Below are positions 1 through 5,556 of a DNA stretch of 9,283 bases, piece after piece. Under the pieces are notes generated by a model that did not search any database, had not been told where the DNA came from, and was given only the letters and a program-made list of their open reading frames with translations. This DNA is from Eubacterium sp. GTDB lineage: Bacteria > Bacillota > Clostridia > Lachnospirales > Lachnospiraceae. Each line of letters starts with the position of its first letter. Within the stretch, counting starts at the first letter, position 1. A program made the translations under genes and the position numbers. Location: positions 1 to 9,283 of the forward strand of contig JAJGAH010000070.1 in assembly GCA_020844525.1 (NCBI GenBank), written 5' to 3'.

Positions 1-1
1 T

Positions 2-292
2 GGCAAGGGTGTGACCGTCACCTGCACCTGGCTTATCATCGCAATGCCGGTATGGGGTACCATTTCCTGCCTGGCAGGGGGTGCCCTCACAATCTTATCC
101 GGTTATCTTCCACTTGGCGCTATAGTGATTGCCTGGCTTGGGAGCCTGTGTGCCTTCCTTACGGAGAGCACAAAAGCCGGCGTGTTCTTTCTGATTGGCG
201 CGCTGATCATGACCGCAAAGCATTTCCCCGGTATTCTCGGCATGATACGCGAAACAGAGCCCAGGCATTTCAGGCATCCCAAGAAAAACTGA
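2..292 (+). CDS. PlsY-like glycerol-3-phosphate acyltransferase, 3' end only
   Basis: This is the C-terminal 96 residues of a membrane protein whose start lies before the window; the frame is open from base 2. It opens with G-K-G-V, which fits the GKG(V) loop motif of PlsY, the membrane enzyme that moves an acyl group from acyl-phosphate to glycerol-3-phosphate in phospholipid synthesis. Two or three hydrophobic segments follow, and the end (H-F-P-G-I-L-G-M-I-R-E-T-E-P) resembles the family's usual 'RHRxNIxRLLxGTE' tail. The residue after GKGV differs from the common AT, so this may be a divergent paralog. The other diagnostic loops are outside the window. The GTG at base 11 is an internal valine codon in this reading, not a start. 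Confidence is moderate because only the tail is visible. Confidence 0.6.
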   Translation, partial: GKGVTVTCTWLIIAMPVWGTISCLAGGALTILSGYLPLGAIVIAWLGSLCAFLTESTKAGVFFLIGALIMTAKHFPGILGMIRETEPRHFRHPKKN

Positions 293-313
293 AGGACGCT
301 CTGCTCCTTTTGT
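292..313 (+). terminator. weak possible terminator after the PlsY-like gene
   Basis: AAGGA (292-296) can pair with TCCTT (305-309), with a short inner GC/GC pair and a tight loop. Only four T residues follow. It lies directly at the stop codon of the plus-strand gene. The T-run is short and the loop tight, so this is a weak call. Confidence 0.25.
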
Positions 314-319
314 CATCCC

Positions 320-466
320 TTAAACTCTCTCCTGCTCTGTTTCCAATACACCTGCATCTGCATCAAATGCAGGAATATCCTTGATAAATCCTGGCTAGAA
401 TGTTTCCTGCCTGAGGATCTTCTCCGCAAACCTTTCATTCCAATGGCCTTCTCCAGAAAATCGCAT
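320..466 (-). pseudogene. short decayed reading frame with one in-frame TAG
   Basis: Just downstream of the LysR gene, a minus-strand frame runs 49 codons from ATG (466-464) to TAA (322-320), with one internal TAG at 397-395. Before the TAG it reads M-R-F-S-G-E-G-H-W-N-E-R-F-A-E-K and on to E-T-F. After the TAG it continues in the same frame as P-G-F-I-K-D-I-P-A-F-D-A-D-A-G-V and ends E-R-V. Both halves have a coding-like composition, and the TAG could come from one change in a Leu codon (TTG). I do not recognise the family. It may be the 3' remnant of a larger gene that was fused or deleted behind LysR, or a chance frame. Confidence 0.3.
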
Positions 467-483
467 ACTTCCTGATATTTATT

Positions 484-1374
484 CTACAAAGTCCTGCACC
501 ACTCTTTGGCAAATGCAAGAAAAGCCCGAATGTTCTTTGTAAGCGGCATATCCTTTCTTTTGACCGCAGCAACCTTCCACATGGGATTTTCCACAAATGG
601 GATCATCCTCAATTCCCGATTATCACCTGCCATATCATGAAAGATAAAATCCATGGAGACTGTATTCCCTTCATGCTCCTTGCACAGCTTATAGCACAGG
701 CTGAATCCACTGGTGTTAAAGTAAATATCGAGATTGACTCCTTCCCGCCTGCATGTCTCCAGCATAATGTGATGGATTAAAAAGTTCGAATTTTCAATGA
801 TGACAGGCTCCTTCGACATATCCCGCACCGAAATTTCCTTTTCATTGTAAAACTGACTTTTCTCATTTACAACAAAATAAATCTCGCGAGAAAACAGAGG
901 GATGTACTCGAGATCCGGATCCTCTTTTATATACGGAACCAGACCCACATCATATTTTCTATTCTTGACATTTTCCTCGGTATATATGTCTGGAAATTCC
1001 ATATAATCCAGGTGGATTTCCTGATATTTCTCCGTGAAAGCGTGAATAAATTCCGGAGACAGAAGGCGCAGTATGCCAAAAGCGGATGCCATTCTCAGGA
1101 ATCCCTTTTCCTGCTTCTTGAGATCGTTAAGGGAGTTAACCATATCCGCATAGGATGCGGTGATCTTACGGGCTGATTCGTAAAAAATCTCCCCGTATTC
1201 GGTAATCGTGACGCCCTTCGAAGACCGTACAAGCAATGGCACGCCAAGATCCTGCTCCATTTTTTGGACTGCTTTACTTAACGCCTGAGGTAAAACATAT
1301 AAGGATTCAGCGGCTGAGGTAATACTTTTCTTTTTGTAGATTTCAGTAAAATAAAGCATATCCCTGGTATTCAT
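484..1374 (-). CDS. LysR-family transcriptional regulator
   Basis: A 296-residue protein, the normal size for a LysR regulator. The N-terminal winged helix-turn-helix is clear: residues about 15-45 (S-I-T-S-A-A-E-S-L-Y-V-L-P-Q-A-L-S-K-A-V-Q-K-M-E) followed by the L-G-V-P-L-L-V-R-S-S-K-G-V wing. The rest is the two-lobed effector-binding domain (about 90-290). Such proteins sense a small ligand and switch nearby genes. The ATG has GGAGG upstream at 1389-1385, about 10 nt away. It lies downstream of the nitrilase gene on the same strand, so nitrilase or a related pathway is a likely target, but LysR genes are more often divergent from their targets. It appears to have its own promoter (1477-1449) with a terminator hairpin between that promoter and the gene. 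The ligand cannot be read from sequence. Confidence 0.9.
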   Translation of the reverse strand: MNTRDMLYFTEIYKKKSITSAAESLYVLPQALSKAVQKMEQDLGVPLLVRSSKGVTITEYGEIFYESARKITASYADMVNSLNDLKKQEKGFLRMASAFGILRLLSPEFIHAFTEKYQEIHLDYMEFPDIYTEENVKNRKYDVGLVPYIKEDPDLEYIPLFSREIYFVVNEKSQFYNEKEISVRDMSKEPVIIENSNFLIHHIMLETCRREGVNLDIYFNTSGFSLCYKLCKEHEGNTVSMDFIFHDMAGDNRELRMIPFVENPMWKVAAVKRKDMPLTKNIRAFLAFAKEWCRTL

Positions 1375-1396
1375 CTTTCAGCGCCCTCCATGAACC

Positions 1397-1429
1397 AAAA
1401 AAAGGGCAACCCTGCATCTAGGATTGCCC
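1397..1429 (-). terminator. intrinsic terminator between nitrilase and LysR
   Basis: On the minus strand GGGCAATCCT (1429-1420) and AGGGTTGCCC (1413-1404) form a 10-bp stem with one G-U pair and a 6-base loop, followed by seven T residues (1403-1397). It stands 51 nt after the nitrilase stop and 22 nt before the LysR start, so it can end the nitrilase message. A promoter-like pair lies between the nitrilase stop and this hairpin, so the hairpin would also sit at the 5' end of a LysR message. Confidence 0.8.
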
Positions 1430-1448
1430 CTTGTATCTCTTACAGCAA

Positions 1449-1477
1449 AATATAGTCAACCGTAAAAGAAAAGTCAA
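1449..1477 (-). promoter_or_regulatory. sigma-A type promoter for the LysR gene
   Basis: On the minus strand TTGACT (1477-1472) and TATATT (1454-1449) are separated by exactly 17 bases. Each box differs from consensus at one position. The -35 starts three bases past the nitrilase stop codon. The predicted transcript would start near 1442 and would meet the terminator hairpin within about 15 nt. Confidence 0.6.
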
Positions 1478-1480
1478 TGC

Positions 1481-2491
1481 TTATTCTTCTGTCTGATCTG
1501 TATCTGCATACGGCTGAAGTTCATCATAGGAAACCGGCTGCGGATCTCCCTCGCCGATAAAATTACAGAACGGATGTGGTTTTCTGTAGAAGTTCAGCGT
1601 CAGATACTGATTCCGATACTGGCCAGCTGCATCGAAGCCATATTTGTAATCAATGATATCTTCCAGATCGATATCTGCATAGGCGATTCCTTCCTGTCCG
1701 GATGGCACATAGTCACTTCTGAGATTTCCATCCGGTCCTATGATCGCTGTGTGGCCCTGCTTCAGCGTCTTAAAGTAAGCAAGCCGATCTTCCTCAAGAT
1801 TTCCTTCTTCATCAGTGCAGAGCATCTTGTATAAACGATCGTCATAGACAGAGCTTGTCATCAGGACAAAGGCACCTGTCTGGATGGCATATGCCTTACT
1901 TGCAATATCGTCATCAAAATATCCCGGCCAGGAAGCGACATGTACCTGCTCATTCTGTGCATTCATGGCTGCAATATCCAGCGCCACATCATGTTCCCAG
2001 CACTGACATCCGCCAAGCCGTCCGAGTTCAGTGTCAAAAACAGGCATCATAGATCCGGAACCATCTCCCCAGATCAGACGTTCCGCAACTGAAACACGCA
2101 TCTTGCGGTGTTTACCCATCAGGTTGCCCTTGTTGTCAAACCAGAACTGCGTCAGATACAAAGAGCCGCCATCTTTTTCTGAACCCGAAATGCATACATA
2201 AATGTCATTGTCACGGGCCGCCTGGCTAATCTTCGCCAGAGCGTCACTCGGCACTTCAACCGCATTGAGATACAGCTTGTGATAAAATCTCGGTACATAA
2301 TCGAGAGCACGACCCAGAAAAGCAAACCACGGATACCCTGGAAGGAATCCTTCTGGAAAGCCGATCAGCTTAGCTCCATTGTCAGCTGCTTCCTTAATGA
2401 TTTTCACAGACTTATCGACTGTTGCCGGAAGATCAAGATAAACAGGTGCCGCCTGAACTGCCGCTACTTTATACTTGGGATACTTTGCCAT
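1481..2491 (-). CDS. nitrilase (carbon-nitrogen hydrolase superfamily)
   Basis: A 336-residue enzyme of the nitrilase branch, which hydrolyses organic nitriles (R-CN) to carboxylic acid plus ammonia; the length fits true nitrilases (about 310-370). The triad is visible: Glu47 in F-P-E-G-F-L-P-G-Y-P-W-F, Lys130 in G-K-H-R-K-M and Cys164 in G-G-C-Q-C-W-E-H. The E-R-L-I-W-G-D-G-S-G-S stretch (137-147) and V-A-S-W-P-G (185-190) are typical of nitrilases rather than amidases or ureidopropionases. The CWE context also fits cyanide-hydrolysing relatives, so substrate preference is open. It is cytoplasmic, with no signal peptide. The ATG is preceded by AAAGGAGG (2508-2501) at good spacing. Its only close partner is the LysR gene downstream. 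A promoter-like pair and a terminator hairpin lie in its leader. Confidence 0.9.
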   Translation of the reverse strand: MAKYPKYKVAAVQAAPVYLDLPATVDKSVKIIKEAADNGAKLIGFPEGFLPGYPWFAFLGRALDYVPRFYHKLYLNAVEVPSDALAKISQAARDNDIYVCISGSEKDGGSLYLTQFWFDNKGNLMGKHRKMRVSVAERLIWGDGSGSMMPVFDTELGRLGGCQCWEHDVALDIAAMNAQNEQVHVASWPGYFDDDIASKAYAIQTGAFVLMTSSVYDDRLYKMLCTDEEGNLEEDRLAYFKTLKQGHTAIIGPDGNLRSDYVPSGQEGIAYADIDLEDIIDYKYGFDAAGQYRNQYLTLNFYRKPHPFCNFIGEGDPQPVSYDELQPYADTDQTEE

Positions 2492-2539
2492 AATAAATTC
2501 CTCCTTTGCAAGAACGATTCTATAAAGCTGCTTCCCGGG

Positions 2540-2580
2540 AAAAAAGAAAAAAGGACGCCGGTTATATCTTACCGACGCCC
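2540..2580 (-). terminator. intrinsic terminator in front of the nitrilase gene
   Basis: On the minus strand GGGCGTCGGT (2580-2571) pairs with ACCGGCGTCC (2562-2553) over 10 bp with two G-U pairs and an 8-base loop. It is followed by TTTTTTCTTTTTT (2552-2540). It may end the transcript of the membrane-protein gene that stops at 2678. It also lies only 18 nt after the -10 box of a promoter that points at the nitrilase, so it could attenuate that gene. Confidence 0.75.
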
Positions 2581-2598
2581 TTGTCCTTTGATGCTTTT

Positions 2599-2627
2599 AC
2601 TATAGTCCAGTACACCTCAGAAATGAA
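2599..2627 (-). promoter_or_regulatory. possible promoter for the nitrilase gene
   Basis: On the minus strand TTCATT (2627-2622) and TATAGT (2604-2599) are 17 bases apart. The -10 differs from consensus at one position; the -35 is weaker (three of six positions). Transcription would start near 2592, just before the terminator hairpin at 2580. Confidence 0.4.
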
Positions 2628-2677
2628 TCAATATTTTTTTGGTATGTGTCAACCACTTGTTGAGATTATTTTCACAA

Positions 2678-3055
2678 TCATCTGCCAATATGTCTTGCAA
2701 TAAATTTATTTACAGCCCAGAATCCAGTCCCATAGATTGCAAAAACAAGAGTTATGACGGCAAACCAGACCCATAACACCTGGAACCGGCCTCCTCCAGA
2801 AACAGCAAATAGTACTGATGTAATAAAACCCTCACTCCCAAAGAAGAGGATACTCATCCAGAACGATTTTCGCTCCTTCATCCGCGTGAAAATCCACTTG
2901 TTGAACAAGAATTGCGTGCATGAAAGAACTGCCGCGGCAACTGTAATCCAGATAAAACCACGCGGTGGCGGGAAATCAGCTCCCAGAAGCATTATGATAT
3001 TGGAGAGAAGAAAAAACGCTGCTGCTTCGCATAAGCAAATCTTATTTTTGGTCAA
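2678..3055 (-). CDS. small four-helix membrane protein, GtrA-like
   Basis: A 125-residue protein with four predicted membrane helices at about 8-27, 33-56, 64-87 and 93-118, and basic residues at the helix boundaries. The motif F-L-F-N-K-W-I-F after helix 2 and the F-W-A-V-N-K-F-I-A end resemble the 'FLLNRxWVF' pattern of GtrA-family flippase-like proteins, but the match is loose and the function is not established. The chosen start is TTG (3055-3053), which overlaps the TGA stop of the DUF1810 gene, with AGAGG a few bases upstream. No ATG lies near the start. The overlap implies translational coupling with the DUF1810 gene. Confidence 0.65.
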   Translation of the reverse strand: MTKNKICLCEAAAFFLLSNIIMLLGADFPPPRGFIWITVAAAVLSCTQFLFNKWIFTRMKERKSFWMSILFFGSEGFITSVLFAVSGGGRFQVLWVWFAVITLVFAIYGTGFWAVNKFIARHIGR

Positions 3056-3606
3056 AATTCATCCTCTTTTATTAAATCCTTTCTCATCTCCAGCTCCTCA
3101 ATATACGCATCATGCTCTGTCTTTGACATGCAGACCGGTCCAATCGGTGTATTATAGATCTGCCTGTCTCCTAGTGCCTCTGGAGCCTCGTTTCTGAGAA
3201 TTTCCAGCGTTCTTTGATCCCGTTTTCTGTCATAAAATTTGTCCAGTACCTGTGCAAAAACCTGATTCTTCGGGTCTGCCTTTTCAAACAATGTCATGCA
3301 TGAACACAGCTTTAAATCGTCTGGGCTTCCAAAGACTTCGTGAGGATCATTCGTTCTCAGCTGCAATAAAGCTGTGCTGATCTCCTCCAGATGATCACCT
3401 AGTGTCCTGTCCTTCAGATATTCACGCGCTTCCTGCAGATTCTGAATGGCATAATATTGGGAAATACTGCTATACCCGAGATCATGAATCTGTGGAAAAA
3501 TATACCACATCCAGTGACTTCTCTTTCTTCCAGAACGGATCTCTGCAAGTGCTGTATGATAATCGCGCTTCTGTGCATCATAGAAGCGTTTCAAATGATT
3601 TTGCAT
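3052..3606 (-). CDS. DUF1810 family protein
   Basis: A 184-residue soluble protein matching the DUF1810 family, which databases often mislabel 'calpastatin'. Recognisable family signatures are R-F-Y-D-A-Q near the N-terminus, S-H-W-M-W-Y-I-F-P-Q-I (about 30-40), G-Y-S-S-I-S-Q-Y-Y-A-I, E-A-R-E-Y-L, the L-G-D-H-L segment, F-G-S-P-D-D-L-K-L-C-S-C-M-T-L-F (about 92-107), and F-Y-D-R-K-R-D-Q-R-T-L. The biochemical role of the family is not known to me. The C-terminal part (about 140-184) extends beyond the core and is charged. The ATG is preceded by AAGGAAA about 5 nt upstream. Its stop overlaps the next gene's TTG start, so the two probably form an operon. Confidence 0.88.
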   Translation of the reverse strand: MQNHLKRFYDAQKRDYHTALAEIRSGRKRSHWMWYIFPQIHDLGYSSISQYYAIQNLQEAREYLKDRTLGDHLEEISTALLQLRTNDPHEVFGSPDDLKLCSCMTLFEKADPKNQVFAQVLDKFYDRKRDQRTLEILRNEAPEALGDRQIYNTPIGPVCMSKTEHDAYIEELEMRKDLIKEDEF

Positions 3607-3835
3607 TAGTTTCCTTTCTTTTTAATAACACCGAGGTATATATGAAACACCCAAAGCAGGTCCGGTCAGCTAAGTTGCATCAAAAATCCGTTGTTCCCCT
3701 GTTAAGAAGATAGCCAGCATCATATGGCCTCTTAATGGCTTCACAGCAGTAACTTTTATATCTTCGGTCAATTCTCACGCATAGCAAATATCATCTTTTA
3801 TAAACATATATTCACCACACTGCATAGGAGGAATC

Positions 3836-4060
3836 TCAGGCTGAAGCCACTGCTACAATTACCGCAATACATCCAATAATCAGGATGATCGGCAGGACAA
3901 AAAAGGCGAGTCCAAATACAGTTACCGCAAGTCCACCCAGGATCAGCCATCCTAATATACCGAAGATTCCTCCGAGTAATTTCCCTATTATGTGGAATAC
4001 GAATCCGGTGAGTTTAAACAAAGCAATCACCATCAATATTACAATAATCAGGCTAAACAT
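3836..4060 (-). CDS. very small hydrophobic membrane protein
   Basis: A 74-residue protein made almost wholly of hydrophobic and glycine residues: helix 1 about 2-24, then I-G-K-L-L-G-G-I-F-G-I-L-G-W-L-I-L-G-G-L-A and a final hydrophobic stretch to residue 74. It probably spans the membrane two or three times. The ATG has AAAGAGGT about 5 nt upstream, which supports translation. I do not recognise a functional family. It stands alone, with 229 bp to the DUF1810 gene on one side and about 390 bp to the zinc-ribbon gene on the other. No terminator is convincing downstream. Confidence 0.6.
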   Translation of the reverse strand: MFSLIIVILMVIALFKLTGFVFHIIGKLLGGIFGILGWLILGGLAVTVFGLAFFVLPIILIIGCIAVIVAVASA

Positions 4061-4258
4061 GTTTTTACCTCTTTCTCTGTCTTTATGCCTTCTGTACGGA
4101 AACGAGACACGTCAGATCTTCCGATATCCCTGCTGTATACTGGATGTATTTCCATTTTGAACAGAAGCCCAAGTGTAATCCATATATCTCATATCGTCCA
4201 AACAGACTCCTTAATATGGATTTTATCATTTTCGTAAAATCTTCGCCACTATAATGAG

Positions 4259-4274
4259 ATTTGCATATGCAAAT
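4259..4274. promoter_or_regulatory. perfect 16-bp palindrome, possible operator
   Basis: ATTTGCATATGCAAAT reads the same on both strands over 16 bp. It lies five bases upstream (minus-strand sense) of TATAGT at 4253-4248, so it would cover the spacer and -35 area of a promoter for the small membrane protein gene. This is the usual geometry of a dimeric regulator site, but no binding protein can be named. Confidence 0.35.
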
Positions 4275-4303
4275 TGTCCCGATATTCCGATTTTATTATA
4301 AAT

Positions 4304-4341
4304 AAGCCAGAGGACTGCTCCTGCTCACAATCCCCTGGCTT
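4304..4341 (-). terminator. stem-loop downstream of the zinc-ribbon gene
   Basis: On the minus strand AAGCCAGGGGA (4341-4331) pairs with TCCTCTGGCTT (4314-4304), 11 bp with one G-U pair and a 16-base loop. It is followed by ATTTATAATAAAA, which is A/T-rich rather than a pure T-run. It lies about 110 nt after the stop of the zinc-ribbon gene, whose transcript it could end. Confidence 0.45.
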
Positions 4342-4451
4342 CACTCTCTATAGGATATCCCATGACGATAGATGATCATGGTTCCCTCGGTAGATTTTTT
4401 TGATAATCAGCCTTTTCGCATATGCTGAAAAAACCTTGTTGGTGTCATATA

Positions 4452-4892
4452 TTAAAAAAAGCTGAACAGCCAATGCAACATACTGCCGTAGACAGCTCCC
4501 GCAAAAGCAAGAGCAACAATAAGATATATTGTCACGATAACACCGACAATCAGAGCAATCACCGATAGCACGAAACCTGCGGTTCGCATTCCTTCCAGGT
4601 TACCACTCTTCTTTGCATTTTCTGCCAAGACGATTCCGACAATACCCAGAATGACAGATACGATACAGGAATATCCGAAAAACCACATAACCACACCAAC
4701 AATGCCGCAGATCAAGCTTCCGAGTGCCTGACCGTGCGCTCCATCTTCATGAGTCGCGTTAATATCTGTACCTGTCGGCTGATTTGCCGATCCGGTACCT
4801 GCCTCCGGATGCTCGTCAACAGGTGCACCGCATTTCGGGCAGAATTTCGTGCCGTCCGGAAGTTCATTCCCACATTTCTTACAAAAAGCCAT
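4452..4892 (-). CDS. zinc-ribbon and DUF4190-type membrane protein
   Basis: A 146-residue protein from the ATG at 4892-4890, chosen because GGAGGAG (4907-4901) sits 8 nt upstream; a longer frame with an ATG at 4919 lacks this site. Residues about 4-24 form a zinc ribbon with two CxxC pairs (C-K-K-C and C-P-K-C), the common bacterial 'zinc-ribbon' head. A polar linker follows (about 27-55). Then come two hydrophobic blocks, G-S-L-I-C-G-I-V-G-V-V (about 58-90) and T-A-G-F-V-L-S-V-I-A-L-I-V-G-V (about 103-130), in the DUF4190 pattern with A-E-N-A-K-K-S-G between them. It is likely a membrane protein with a cytoplasmic metal-binding head. The function is unknown; zinc binding is inferred from the motif. 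Confidence 0.8.
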   Translation of the reverse strand: MAFCKKCGNELPDGTKFCPKCGAPVDEHPEAGTGSANQPTGTDINATHEDGAHGQALGSLICGIVGVVMWFFGYSCIVSVILGIVGIVLAENAKKSGNLEGMRTAGFVLSVIALIVGVIVTIYLIVALAFAGAVYGSMLHWLFSFF

Positions 4893-4922
4893 GATTTTTT
4901 CTCCTCCCTGTATTTTCACGTT

Positions 4923-5069
4923 TTATTGAATCCCGCTTAACGAACTCTTGAGGCTATCCGTGTATTCCTTTAGTGAATCGCGGTAGTTCTTAAGATATTC
5001 GACAATCGTGTCTTTCCCAACAAGCTTCTGATCTTTCCTTATACTATGACAGTGTTCCCCGTGGAACGG
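4923..5069 (-). pseudogene. C-terminal remnant of an unidentified gene
   Basis: Between MerR and the zinc-ribbon gene a minus-strand frame is open for 48 codons before TAA (4925-4923) but has no usable start codon. The last part (K-D-Q-K-L-V-G-K-D-T-I-V-E-Y-L-K-N-Y-R-D, then S-L-K-E-Y-T-D-S-L-K-S-S-L-S-G-I-Q) has the charged, helical look of a real protein tail. Just upstream the frame is blocked by TGA (5072-5070). It may be the end of a deleted gene that followed MerR, or a MerR tail lost through a frameshift. I do not recognise the family. Confidence 0.35.
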
Positions 5070-5083
5070 TCAAGAAAACATGC

Positions 5084-5404
5084 TCATCCTTTCCCAGCCA
5101 ATTTCTTTTCCACAGTAATCAGTTCTTCCAGATTTTGGATTTCCTGCTCGACATCATCCTTCTCTTTCAGCAGACGAATCAGGGCGTCGTTCAGAATTTT
5201 CAACCGGTCTGCATGCTTGTCGTCCAAAAGTGCTCTGATTTCAGAAATACTTAACCCGGCTTTCCTGTACTCCAATATCTTTTCAAGCCGGCTTTTCTTC
5301 TCTCTGTCGTAGAGTTTGAACTGCTGTGTGCCGGATCTCCTGGACGGCGTAAGCAGGCCTATCCTGTCATAGTAAAAAAGTGTTTTCCTTGTAATACCCG
5401 TCAT
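5084..5404 (-). pseudogene. MerR-family regulator, 5'-truncated at the IS21 end
   Basis: The frame gives 106 residues beginning M-T-G-I-T-R-K-T-L-F-Y-Y-D-R-I-G-L-L. This is the second helix and wing of a MerR DNA-binding domain; the expected first part (about 8-12 residues such as 'YTIGxFAK') is absent. The following L-E-K-I-L-E-Y-R-K-A-G-L-S-I-S-E-I-R-A-L-L-D-D and the coiled coil (about 65-100) are typical of MerR dimers. The codon directly before the ATG is TAG, and that sequence already belongs to the IS21 end, so the missing codons were removed or displaced. No ribosome site precedes the ATG. It is probably non-functional, because helix 1 of the DNA-binding fold is lost. The effector cannot be inferred. 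Confidence 0.75.
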
Positions 5405-5423
5405 CTACAGATTTCGCAACGAT

Positions 5424-5498
5424 AAGGCCATCTTCACGGAGAAATAAGGCCACCGTCACGGAGTTTTAAGGCCACTGTCACGGAATAAGAAGGCCACC
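5424..5498 (+). repeat. four left-end IS21 repeats, 22-bp period
   Basis: Copies of AAGGCCAYNNTCACGGAR begin at 5424, 5446, 5468 and 5490, exactly 22 bp apart. The fourth keeps only AAGGCCACC before TATAAT. The period is two helical turns, so all copies face the same side of the DNA. In IS21 elements such subterminal repeats are the transposase binding sites. Confidence 0.85.
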
Positions 5499-5500
5499 TA

Positions 5501-5534
5501 TATAATGGTAGTGGCACACCTATTGGTGTGACTA
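5501..5534 (+). promoter_or_regulatory. istA -10 box and leader stem-loop
   Basis: TATAAT stands at 5501-5506 next to the last left-end repeat; no good -35 is visible at 16-18 bases upstream. Directly after it TAGT-GG-CACACC (5509-5520) pairs with GGTGTGACTA (5525-5534) around a TATT loop, with the GG bulged. Transcripts entering from outside would form the whole hairpin, while transcripts from this -10 would start within it. Confidence 0.4.
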
Positions 5535-5556
5535 TCATTGACAGGAGGCGATCTTA

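Larger units (their letters stand above)
4061..4451. other. gene-free stretch with palindrome and hairpin
   Basis: This 391-bp stretch lies between two minus-strand membrane-protein genes. It holds a perfect 16-bp palindrome (4259-4274), a stem-loop that may be a terminator (4304-4341) and, near 4248-4253, a minus-strand TATAGT that could be the -10 box for the small membrane protein. A short minus-strand frame (4201-4112) is open but not convincing. No gene is supported. Confidence 0.5.

Noticed and set aside
2754..3197. 147-residue plus-strand frame opposite the membrane protein gene
   Set aside because: It crosses the DUF1810/membrane gene overlap on the opposite strand, has no domain, and its composition fits an antisense shadow.
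3607..3835. Possible promoter or terminator between DUF1810 and the small membrane protein
   Set aside because: Only a TATATA-like stretch near 3640 and a weak AGCCA/TGGCT pairing are visible; neither has a convincing partner.
4112..4201. Minus-strand 29-residue frame with AAGGAG before TTG
   Set aside because: The ribosome site is acceptable, but the product is short, unrecognised and in an otherwise non-coding leader; chance is more likely.
5424..5498. Regular repeats resembling a CRISPR array
   Set aside because: The 22-bp period leaves almost no spacer, the inverted copies occur at the other end, and istAB lie between; these are IS21 terminal repeats.
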